Source of the DNA: Morella rubra
Taxonomy: Eukaryota; Streptophyta; Magnoliopsida; Fagales; Myricaceae
Length of the DNA: 64,000 bases
Direction of reading: 5' to 3'
Assembly: GCA_003952965.2 (NCBI GenBank)
Contig: CM025856.1
Location: 16,699,011-16,763,010, forward strand
In this document: piece by piece, positions 14,582 through 25,094 of the stretch
Position numbering within the stretch: position 1 is the first letter of the stretch
How the letters are laid out: each line of letters starts with the position of its first letter
Program-made: the position numbers and the translations under genes
The notes under the pieces: model-generated
Told to the model about the DNA's origin: nothing
The model's input: the letters and a program-made list of their open reading frames with translations, nothing else
Databases searched by the model: none

Positions 14582-15417
14582 TAAGGTTAATGACCATTTT
14601 AGTCTATAGATTTTACGCCCTTTTAAAAATCATCCCTAGGTTTTCATTTTGATCAATTTTGTCCCTAATTTTTTTTGTTTATCAATTTGGTCCTTCTATC
14701 TACTTCCGTTAGTAAAATGTCTAGTCAGCTAATAGACATCCACATCACACCCAATCAGATAATGACACGTGTACCAAATTTTATTAAAAAAGCCACATCA
14801 ATTTTATTGTGCCACATCAGTAAAATAAAAATATTACAAAAATTAATTAAATTTTTTTAAAAAATAATAATAATATAAAGTTTTTTAAAAAAAAAATACG
14901 AATAGGGAAGGAAGTCGAGAGCGCCTTGCTGGCCAAGGGAGGGCTCTCGGCCACCCTTTCTCAGAGGATCCGTGAAGGCAGGTGAAGGGGTGGGCACCAC
15001 CGCAATGGGGAGCCCAGATCTAGGCTCCTCGTCGCGGGGGTGGCCCACCTCCGCGGCTCCCTTGAGAAGGGGTGGCCGGGAGCCACCCTGCAAAAGGGAA
15101 GCCCTCTCTTGGCCAGCGGGGTGCTCCCAACTACCCACCCATGTTCGCCTTTTTTTAAATAATTAATTATTTTTTTGTAATATTTTTATTATACTGACAT
15201 GGCACAATAAAATAAATTTTAGTACACATGTCATTATCTAATTAGGTGTGACGTGTATGTCCGTTAGCTGATTGGACATTTTACTAATGGAAATAGACGA
15301 AAAGACCAAATTGATAAACAAAAATAAACTAGGGACGAAATTGACCAAAACAAAAATTTGTGGACGATTTTTTAAAAGTGTGTAAAACTCAAGGACTAAA
15401 AAGGGTGATAACCCTTT
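14582..15417. mobile_element. fold-back (long-TIR) element with GC-rich core, copy 1
   Basis: About 280 bp at the left (14,582-14,860) reappear as a diverged inverted copy at the right (15,150-15,417). Shared stretches include ATTTTAGTC, TTATCAATTTGGTC, AGTAAAATGTC, CAGCTAA and GATAATGACA. Such long inverted arms fit a non-autonomous Mutator-like or fold-back element. The 250-bp core (14,895-15,145) is sharply GC-rich in an AT-rich setting and contains GGGTGGCCGGGAGCCACCC, itself a perfect 7-bp hairpin, near 15,070. The same core motif and the same arms occur at 52.7-53.8 kb. Open frames in the core overlap on opposite strands and are not taken as genes. No target duplication was identified. 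Confidence 0.8.
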
Positions 15418-15879
15418 ATAGTATTAGACTTACATATTATGATTCTTTATAATTTCATATTTTATAAAAATTGGAATTAAATAATAGTATATTGATGTAT
15501 CGAGATCCTTATTATAAAGTGAAAAAGGACCAACTTTGGACACTGTTACTTGTTTCGATCTCGAAACAGTATACCTGTAACTCTGTTCGTAATATTCTTG
15601 TGTACATCAGAGTTTCTTAGTTACTATGAGTCCTTAGTACAGATCGAAGAACATTGATGGAGTCAACAATCATAATTACCAGCTTCTCTTTCAAGTTTTG
15701 AACGAATTTTGAAACAAAGTTATGTCAACTGAGGTGTCCCTGCATCTAAACTTATATGCACTTTTAGTTTTTCCCAGAAAACACATTTGTAATATGGAGC
15801 AGCAAAACGAATTTGGTTTTTTTGGGAGGAAGGGCATTTAACATGCATCTGTTCTTACGCTCAGATTTGCGGTACGATG

Positions 15880-16462
15880 CTTCTTGATTTTTATACCTTT
15901 TTTCATAATAGATCATTGGGTTTTATATAGATATTGTTTTTATAGTAGGTCCTTGACTTTTGAGCTTTTCTTTAAAAAAAAAAAATAAAAAGTCAACTCT
16001 CTATCTAGTCTTTTAATGGCAAAAGGTCCATTTCAATAAAAATTTAACTTAGCTACCCGTGTTACGCTTCAACTTGTTTAATAAGTGAAACAATACATAA
16101 CGTGGGAGAGGAGAACCGAAAAGAATAGACTTGAAGTTCCGGTAGAGTTTTGTAAAATACGGGTGGATAATGAGTAATGTGACCTCAAATGTGGCCAATA
16201 TAACTTATTGGACAGGTGAGAATGTCATATGGATAATTAACTTAGATTCTACTAATGTGGAGCCTCTACAGTTAGTGGGATCGACGGAGGGTTGACCGGA
16301 TCTAAAGAGCCCAAAACTTAAGAAATTTAAAACAAAACAAAAAAGCCCTAAGGGCCTATTATGTAAACAGTGTAAAATTAAAAGACTAAAATTTATAGTT
16401 TAAAACTCAATGGCCTATTATGAAATAGATGTAAAACTCAAAGATCAAAAATTATATTTTTT
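15880..16462. mobile_element. fold-back/MITE-like element with about 90-bp inverted arms
   Basis: The left arm (about 15,880-15,965) contains TTTCATAATAGATCATTGGG and TTATAGTAGGTCCTTGA. The right arm (about 16,350-16,462), read in reverse complement, gives TTTCATAATAGGCCATTGAG and TACATAATAGGCCCTTAG in the same order. The interior (about 380 bp) has no open frame of note. This fits a small non-autonomous DNA element. The family is not clear and no target duplication was found. It begins less than 0.5 kb after the fold-back element to its left. Confidence 0.65.
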
Positions 16463-16954
16463 TTCTAATATTAAATAAGCGAATTTTACGAACATCCGCT
16501 AATACGAAAATCTTTGTACTTAAAAAAAATTATCTTCGTACTCATTTTCTGTCCTGAATAATTTTATCAAAAGAAATCCACATCATGTCAATCACTCTGA
16601 AACCTCGCGAGGTGGATTCAATCGGGAAAGACGTGGTTAATTTGGAATGTTAAATCTATAACTACTTTCATCTAATTGAAACATAATATATGCCTAAAGT
16701 CTTTCTAAAAGCTCGTAGATGTTGTCGGATTTCCAAATGCGTATATATTCGTATATCTATATATAGAAATGTGTATTTATATTTGTAAATGTACATATAC
16801 ATTGACACAAATTGAATATTAATATATATTATCGGCGCCTGCATGTAACTTTAAATTGAAAGATGATGTGGAAACAAGATGTACCGCTTACAAGTCATTG
16901 CAAGATCTCAACCTGCCAGCCCTTCTAGAACAGATCAACTTGAAGGGTTAGTCG

Positions 16955-17360
16955 GTTTTTTTTTTTTTCCCCCTCTGCAACTTAAAATTGTATTAATGAA
17001 AACTAGGACATAAACGAGTTCACATCACAAGACAAAATATAAAGGGGGATAGAAGCAGGAGACTCCAAGACTGAATGACTAAACCGAGCCGCGTGTTGAG
17101 CAATAAGGTGAGCTTGCTGTCGCTGATTGAGCTTCCTAGGGACCCAGTGGATGGGCCAAGCGGACTGAGCTTTGAACTCCTTACAAAGCGAAAAAATCAG
17201 GTCTGCTATCTTCCAGCAGGGTGAAACATAGGAGTTTAGAATATTTGGTAAGCCATTCAACTCTCTAACATTATTTTTGGCTCAGGCCTAGAAGACCTGG
17301 GCTCTTTCTCATGGAATCAAATATAATAATACAGTCCACGATACTTACAACCAATGCTTG
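16955..17360 (-). mobile_element. 3' end of an L1-type LINE with RNase H remnant
   Basis: On the minus strand an 85-codon frame (17,260-17,003) matches the C-terminal part of the RNase H domain that many plant LINEs carry after the reverse transcriptase. It shows WKIADLI, then WPIHWVPRKLN and AHLIAQHAA, corresponding to the family's Trp-His-Val-Pro-Arg and Ala-His-x-Leu-Ala motifs. Less clear, frame-broken sequence extends to about 17,360. Downstream on the minus strand the element ends in a poly(A) tail, seen as about 15 T at 16,958-16,972. It is strongly 5' truncated and lies close downstream of the DUF4079 gene, tail-to-tail with nothing in it but on the same strand. Confidence 0.75.
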
Positions 17361-17435
17361 GAAGTAATTAGTTATAGTTGAATCAAACATAGATGCTAAA
17401 TAAGTGGCACAAAAGCAAGAGAAGGGCCGTCCAGT

Positions 17436-18777
17436 TCAAGGCCATTTAGTAAACTCAAAAACTTTAAAAACTATATCAATTCCAGTGGGGATCTGCCACA
17501 CAAATAGTAGAACATTCAACGCATTCAACGCAATGTGAAGATTTCTAGCCGTCTCGCTCCCTTTCTGCATTGCAGGAACAAGAGCCGCAGCGCCTGCCCA
17601 GAGCACTGTAATGGCTGTCCAAGTAATACAGCACCAAAATCAGTTTCCATATCCACAAACCTACATTCTCAACTCCAGAGCACTGTAATGCGAAAGATTT
17701 ACCTGCTCCTGCAAACAAATGGGGCCCTGGAAACAGCTTTCCCGTCCTAAACCACGTGTTCACTCCTCCGAAAACAGCCTCAAACACTCCGAATCCTAAC
17801 AGTACCGACCCTGCATTGAAGTGCCTTTCCCTGTAGGAACCTTTCAGCAACTCCTTCCTCTCCTGAGTTTGACAAACGAAGAATGAGCATATCATATATT
17901 TGTTCTTCATTTGTAGATAAACTATGCGACATTACCCCAATTTCTGAGTCAAAACATTACTTTCGAAAAACTTAGTCCTAGAAATCTTGCAACGTCGTAC
18001 AGATAAACATTCTCGCCGGAAATTCCATACAGACAAAGAGTGTTATCATCAATACCTTTTCTTAATGCTGTTCCAAAAATAATACGAATATTGTTGATTC
18101 CATACACACAATGTCATAAGGATTCAAATCTCAAAGACCAAACTGAGAATGCCTTTTATTTCAGAGTAATTTCTGTAACTATCATTTACAAGCGTACCTA
18201 CCTCTGTAAGCTGCTTAATCTTGAGCTCAACCGGAGACGGCGCCACTTCCACTGTCTTCCCTTCTGGAGTAACTGGGGCAGGTTTCACCTGCTTCTTGAG
18301 CTCGGTAATCTCATTTTGAATTGTCCGAACTTGCCGCCATTGCCAACCCAAATACCCAGCCCACAAGGTGTAGAAGAACAAACCACCCATGACAATGGGG
18401 TGTATGAGTGCAAACGTCCTTCCCTCCAATATTCCAAACTCCCCACCGACAGCAAATGCATCCTATTTAATCATATTGCCCATTGAGGTAAGAGTTCAAG
18501 CTCAGAAGTGAAAAACGAAAAACAATTAATTGCTGAAGAAACCTGAGATATTTGCATATACACTTACCGTTGCGTCTACGATGAATGGTACAGCGATCGC
18601 TGTGAGGGGAAGAGAAGCTGATTTAAGAGCATGTAAGAATAATTTGGGGCCGGCTGTTGATTGTGTAGAAGGGGGACCCAATTTTGTTGGGTTGGATGGA
18701 TTTGACGGTTTCGAGTCGGAGGGGTGTGGTTTTCGTGAAAGAATCGGGAGTGTCAGAAGGCTGAGTGTAGCTGCCAT
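17436..18777 (-). CDS. plastid DUF4079 family membrane protein (At3g61870-like)
   Basis: This is an intact four-exon gene. Exons are 18,777-18,568, 18,462-18,202, 17,862-17,703 and 17,614-17,436, all with GT/AG introns, and join to 269 codons plus a TGA stop. It resembles the Arabidopsis At3g61870 product, a chloroplast membrane protein of unknown function with a DUF4079 domain. Residues 1 to about 45 are rich in Ser, Pro and Lys, as in a plastid transit peptide. The block GILEGRTFALIHPIVMGG near residue 80 starts the conserved domain. Four hydrophobic segments follow: IVMGGLFFYTLWAGYLGW, NAGSVLLGFGVFEAVFGG, ITVLWAGAAALVPAM, and ALNALNVLLFVWQ. A charged loop with ITELKKQVKP separates the first two. 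The start lies in a good context (GTCATGGC) and leads straight into the transit-like stretch. A GATAAGG I-box-like site at 18,836 lies about 60 bp upstream. No break is seen. No function is inferred beyond a plastid membrane location. Confidence 0.93.
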
Positions 18778-18999
18778 GACGTTTGTCTGGAATTGTACGG
18801 GCAGAAACCAGAGGAGCCGACCCTATTCGAATACAGATAAGGAAGATGGGATCCAATTCCTTTGGTCTGCTCTGGTACGCTTTGCATCTTCACTGGGCCC
18901 CGCCCCTTTTACTTCCTTTGGGCGTTGGGGAAGCCAAGGCTAATTAGCCCTCCTCACTCAGGAAAAATAAAGGGGCTAATTAATTCTCCTCAACTAAAA

Positions 19000-21900
19000 T
19001 TTTTTAGCAACACTCTACCCATTAAACTAACATACACTTTAGTTATAAAAGGCTGGCATCTTTGGGGGACTAATCTAATACTATAATAACTATTTTTATT
19101 TTTATTTTTATTATATATTTTACTGCATGTATAATATAAACATAATTCAAGATGCCAAAAATACTATCCATAGGTTATGTTAGCCTAAGGACACGGAGTA
19201 AATGGTTGAGTTTTAATTAATTATTTTATTTATTGAACGAGTATGTCAATATTGTTGGATAAAAATGATTTTGGGAGAAAGTAGATAAAGACAAGAAAAG
19301 ACTTAAAAGGAACTCATGGAAAGAGCAAAGTCATAAATGATAATATTTAAAATATGTGCTTTAGCTTTCAGTACCTTTCACATCTCCATGGTTAAGAGTT
19401 TGTGAAAAAACAAAATCTATAGATTTTGAAAGATTTGAGCAAAATTTTTAAAATTATATTTACATGTGTTTATTAAATTTTTCAATAATAAAGATTACTG
19501 AGTATTATCAGGACTCAAATGATTATTGCAAAGTGTTGGGAGGAAATGTTTTAAAAATTTCTAGAGAGACCAAAGGATATTTTCTCCTTTGTATAGGGCC
19601 AAGAGAGCGAAAATCTCCAAATTTTTGTTCTCCTTGTAACTAACAACAATGAGTTTACTGGGATAGACTAATCACGGATTTTCCTTACCCTTGTCGAGGA
19701 AAAAGAGTCGCAGTAGTTGTGGTTGATGTCGCGGACAAATTACTTTGCAAACATCCATTACAACAATTATAATATGTTAGGATCCTATTGAGCTTATAAT
19801 TTGAAGATAAATAGGCATATAATAATTTTTAAATCCACTTTATATATTATAAGATTTTAATGTGGGCAACATTAAAACATACAATACTCAAATATTATGT
19901 GTATATCTCTCCGAAATGCTCTGTATAATTCAAGTAAAGAATTATAAATGATAGCACACTCAAAATGGGGACCAGCTCACCTCTATTGTAGTTTCAACCC
20001 ACACCCACCATTTTTTAACCAAATGAGTGCCATATGTACAAAATGTGCAACTTACCAAAACTTTGCCCTCTAGAGAGAGACTGTCCTCTTTCTTTCTAAA
20101 CTTCCTTTATTATGTGTCGACACCATCTTCAAATATGTCGACAATATACTTCCCATATGTCGACACCATCAAAATGGCATTGTAGCTATTGTGCTATGTG
20201 TCGACACTATCTTGGCTGATAGAGTTTTTCAGTGCTTTTTTATATGTAATCAGCCAACAAGATAAGCGAACAAGTTTATAAAGCTAAATGGTTGATGATT
20301 CAGCCAACAAGATAAGTGGAGGCTTTCTTTTGCACTCTGAAGCTAAGGAAAAACAACGTTTTATAATTTCAGTTCCTATCTTTGCTTGTTTACAGTTTCT
20401 GCTTTTTTTGGTATTTCACAAGTACTGATTAGTGTGCTAGGAAATGAGTTTTTATTTTGCCTTACAAACACAATGGACATCACATTTCATATGCTTACCA
20501 ACTGATAGAAGCAGCCAAAACTACATGAACCATATCCTCAGCATCTTATAATTTCGCTCTGTGTCTCTCTCATTGGTGATAGACTGCCAGACCATAGTGT
20601 TTGCAAAGGCCTTTAATAGAAGAATTCAGGCAATTTCAGTTTCAATTTGCCTATAAGTGCCAGTGTTGAGTTTTTTACCAGGAGGACATATGACTACGTA
20701 GCATGTTCATTTCATGTTGCTCTTTTAATTTCGCCACCAAAATATGAGTGAACTTTTAGGGGTTCATTTGCAGGTGTGCTTATTTCCTCTATCGGTGAAG
20801 TTATTACCACATGTATTGCCATATTTGTTTTGGACAACTATTTGCACCCAGTCTGATTCGAGCTACCAAAATTGATTTTCGTAACTGGTCCAAACCCATT
20901 TACTATGTTGGCCTATAGTCCGAGCCTGCTCAAAACAAATGCAAATGTCATTACTTCAACGAAAAGGTCCTCTGACAACCTTTTAAGAGAAAGGCGCCGA
21001 CAAGAGGTGTGTCGACGAAATCAACTGGCAGTAAAACAAAAAAACTATTTCCTAAAACACTTTCCAAATGCACTGTGGATATATATGGTCCAAAACACAC
21101 CTCACCATGTACATCAGACAAAGAAAAATTTTAGGGGAAATAATAAAAGTCTCTTACATATAGAGGGGCTCTGTCTTTCCTTTTTTTGTTTTTTTTTCTA
21201 AGTCTCTGTCTTTCCTTTTTGTTTTCTCATTGGTGGACTCGGGTCGATCATGAACTTCTACGGGTTAAAGGTGAAGTTTTTTGGGTTCACACTTCCAAGA
21301 TCCGTCTTAATATAATGAGTCAGCCAGTTAGAGCCTAGAGGGGACAGCCCATGGGCTTCTCATTAGACTTGGAAAAGCCGAAACTGGGCCTTTTTATTCC
21401 GACATAAGGACTTGGAAAAGACAAAATAAGTTGTCTTACTCATAGAGCTTGGTACAGACTACAGCAACAACTCAGGAACATGTAGGTTCGGGACGTGAGG
21501 CCAACGAGAGCTGAAAAGATCAATCACACTATCATTTGGATTTTTGAGGCTGACAACTAACATTCATGAGAAGAAACAAAAAGACAAATGTCTCAAGAGT
21601 CCTTGGTTTTGGCATTGTAAGGAGAGCTGGCCACCGCAGAAAACGTTCGTCTTCTTGACAGTCCTTTGCTTGGCGTGGGAAGCAAACTTGAGAGTGAAGC
21701 ATGTGGTACCAATGCTTTCCCCCTATGCATGTGTATCAGGTGGTACATCCAGTATTATAAAACATTGTGGCCAAGAGAAAACACACCGAGAAAATTGGCA
21801 ATTCCAATTGCATTTTCCTCGTTAATTTTCTATCTGAAATTGGTACCTGTCAGATACTTTTAAATGATTTGCAGCCACAAGTAGCAATCATTAGACACCA

Positions 21901-24530
21901 CCTGGCCGCCTCTAAGGTTTCACTTTCAGCATAAGAATATGCCCACTTCAGAGAGGGTATCCCTTATGCTAAAGAACGGGAAAGAAATCCCGGTGCAGAG
22001 ACTACCACTAACCAATTTGGTGGGTTGCAGACGTCAAGATGTCGACTTTGACAAACAAAACAACTTGCAGATGTGGCTCTGCAAGAGCAGCTTCACATCA
22101 CAGAGTTGATACATCGGTTGGGTTCAGAGAATATTTGGTATAATTGGTTGAAACTTATTGCGCTCATTGCTGATTTTAGAGTTCATTTGCAAATTATATT
22201 CAGACGATCCCATTCGCAGGTCACCAAATCTCGGCTGTACAACCAGAAGCAGTAAAAATATCCTTCTGATTGAAGTCTTTTAACATTTTTTATGCACTTT
22301 CTCTGGCCTTTGAGATCTCTTTGCCGTCAAAAGCAAGAACAGTTCTCCCAAAAGATGATATTATGCCTTGTACATCTATCCCCTAGTCTACAAGCACCTG
22401 TTATGGGCACCTGAACAAGGGAACGAAAAAAGAAGTCGTCCAAGTTCAAAAAATTTAGGTAAGCCATTCGGCGCTCTAACTACTAGCTCAAAATCCCATT
22501 GAATGGACCCGGATACAATAATTTTTGCTACGTCTTCATGTGAACAGCAAAACAAGTGTTCCATATTTTTTTTAGTCTAACGCGAAGATATTGTTAAGTC
22601 TATATGACTATATAGTCAACCTAAATACCTAACCTCTAAACCATGACCATAGAGCAGCAGTATAGCATGCACCTCCTAATCAAACACAAGTTGACTACAA
22701 TCTCTTCGCTAAAGTTTGCGATATAAAGCGGTGATTTGAAGAGCCAATAGCTATACGAGTAGGCTGCGTATTAAAATTTTTAACGCAGTCTAACTGCAAG
22801 TTTCTATCTTTTTTTATTATATCTTTTCTGCATCACACTCTGTTACCCTTGAAAGACATTGATCGGCACCCGTATGCGTGTCCTCATTTTTATAAAAAGG
22901 TTAAAAACTAAGCTTCTACGAGCTGGTGTGAACATGAAAAAGCCATTATATTATGCTCGTATGCGTCACGCATGTGAATGCTGTCTGTATTAGGATCGAG
23001 ACGGAAGCCCTAGCAAGCCCAGTAACCGCCAATTAATGTGGAAAACTTATGTGTCAAAAAAAGTTAAGATGAGGTTGACATTTGGCACTCGGATAGAAAA
23101 TATATTCATATCGTATTCGCATATGGAGGTGGGCACTGGACAGGAATAAAGGAGTTGGGAATTTGCGTGTGTGCGTGTCCATGGGGAAGTGGTTGCATTA
23201 TTTGTTAACCTTTCTCAAACAGGGTCCCTGGACCTTGATCCTCTTCCTTAAAGCTCTTTAATATACATATTAAAATTTCCAGAGTCGGAAAAGCGTTGTC
23301 AAAAACGATAATCCCAACCGATGAGTCATTCGTTCAATTGGGTGTCTTTTGGTCCTCTAGAGGCCAAACTCGATCTTATGGGGAATGCCTAAATTTTCGT
23401 TCTTTAGGATTTAGAGTAGTCACTAAGGAAGGAGATCAGACAAAAACCCAATGGCGTCGGATAAGAAAGCAAAGAAAGTAGGCGGTCGGTGATGTCTGGC
23501 CAATTGTCCTTTCGTGAAACTTTTGAAAGTTCATTCATGACGCTGTCAAAAGTCCAAAGAGGCCGGGTGCGTGCGCTGCGTGGCCTTTGACTGATCCCGC
23601 TTGAGTGTACGCGCAGGGTACACGCATACAAGGGCTTAAAGAATTGAACATCACCTGTAGCCTTGGAGATTTTGAACCGTTAAATCTTATAGGCAGCTTG
23701 GGAATCTATAAGGGAATAAAGTTTCTCGAAGAAATTGCTTGTTTGCTTGTTTGGTTGAGAGTACGCTGGCCATGCTCATTTAGGGATGAAGAGGAAAGGG
23801 ATATTCGGATATTACTTGAACCGCGATCAGTGTCAAGTTCCTTATGTGGTTATCCTACTTATCTTGGACTCGGGCAACTTTCCCGAGTTGCTCAAACTTT
23901 GGCCAAATTGTCTTCGATATTTTAATGGCACTTAAAAAAACAAGTGGCTCGAGTCATCTTCCTCCACTTGGCCACCAGTCCGGAGACTCTCTCTAGTCTC
24001 TACCCACAATTAAGAAATACATGCAGGTCAGTAGGTCACGTACTAAGAAGAAAAGGGAAAAGCTAATTATGCTAGTTAGGAAGCCTTTTGTTTTAATATT
24101 ACCTTTCTCAGTTCGATTCTCTTTTTTTTTTTTTTTTTCCTCTTAAAAAGCAAACCTATTGGAGGGTAGACTCCATGTTTTCTTGGCACCCTGTTTTCTA
24201 CACTGCTCACTGTTGATTGGTTGTTGTTTTTTTATGTGTCAATTTATATGTTGGAACACTTGCCCGACCCGAACCAAACGGTGGGATACGGTCTACAGTG
24301 AATATTCTAACTTAAATGGAGTAAAGATCGGACTAGGGTTATGAGAAGCAAATTGAATATCAACTTTATGAGCTCTGCTTTGGCCTGTTATCAAATTGAA
24401 TATTCGACGCACCTTGACCACTTGATTGAACACTCATATAGAGTATGTGAATTTTGAATTCATAAAATATGTCAAAAATCATAAAATACACTAAAAGAAT
24501 GAGCACAGAAATCTCAACCGAACTTCAATG
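19000..24530. other. intergenic stretch, no gene recognised
   Basis: I see AT-rich DNA to about 20.1 kb, a cluster of TGTCGACA palindromes at 20.1-20.2 kb, and a 17-bp direct repeat TCAGCCAACAAGATAAG near 20,251 and 20,302. From about 20.9 to 24.3 kb the base mix is more even and frames are short. Near 22,455 a short patch, GTAAGCCATTCGGCGCTCTA, resembles GTAAGCCATTCAACTCTCTA of the LINE fragment at 17.25 kb, so a very old LINE piece may lie there. A poly(T) run of about 18 lies at 24,122-24,139. Nothing else could be supported. Confidence 0.4.
20115..20206. repeat. cluster of four TGTCGACA palindromes at 21/22/41-bp spacing
   Basis: The 8-bp palindrome TGTCGACA starts at 20,115, 20,136, 20,158 and 20,199. 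Two copies are extended to GTGTCGACAC, and three are followed by CATC or TATC. The spacing of 21, 22 and 41 bp suggests a degenerate 21-bp tandem unit, with one unit lacking the palindrome. It could be a short minisatellite or a cluster of protein-binding sites. No gene lies within 1 kb, so a role is not inferred. Confidence 0.5.
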
Positions 24531-24535
24531 AGTAC

Positions 24536-25094
24536 TGATGGGGGAATAATTCTCCTTGCTATAAAAGCCCATGGTTATCGGCCCAAAGTGGTGAGACAGG
24601 AATCAGCTCATTTAACAGAATGCTCACTTTCCGGTGATTAGAGGCTCACAACAGGGGCTGACAATCCATGCTTTACTGGAAAGGGAATCGATGTAATTCG
24701 ATTCAAAGGAGACCAATCCTGACAACGCCGTTCTTGGGAAAAGTGGAGATGGGACTAAAAGAATCCCGAGGGGAATAAAGCCCGAAGAAAACAGGGCTAA
24801 GGCTCAAGAAGGAGACAAAGAGGATAAGAAAGGATTACCTCGGAAAAAGAAGGGACTTTTTTTCTTCCCCGAAGAAAGGTAGTAAAAAGAGAAGAGAAAA
24901 GAAGAAAGAGGGAGAGGAGAGCGATGAAGACTAAATGTGGAGAAATCCCCCTAAGAGAGAGATTGTGATTTTGAATATCTGATTTTACTTGTAGGAGGAA
25001 TGAAGGAGAATTTAGGCCTTTTAAAACAAGTCTAGTTCCTTCGAGTACTTAGCCCAATAGAATTTGTGATGAACCTATTAAAATGGATCCAACA
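24536..25094 (+). repeat. putative 5' LTR of the Tat-type fossil
   Basis: The stretch begins TGATGGGGGA and ends ATCCAACA, giving the usual TG...CA limits. It is followed at once by the primer-binding-like sequence. Its purine-rich second half (about 24,740-24,930) has many GAAG and AAGAGG repeats. No second copy was found in the window, so the left limit rests only on the TG and on spacing. Confidence 0.5.

Noticed and set aside
14857-15166. Opposed 93- and 64-codon frames in the GC-rich fold-back core
   Set aside because: They overlap antisense, have low-complexity Gly/Pro/Arg content and lie inside a transposon core; no family match.
18040-18486. Plus-strand 148-codon frame
   Set aside because: It is antisense to exon 2 and introns of the DUF4079 gene.
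23296-23925. Overlapping frames of 61 to 106 codons suggesting a gene at 23.3-23.9 kb
   Set aside because: Frames conflict on both strands, no domain is visible and the local composition is of the odd type seen in unreadable blocks.
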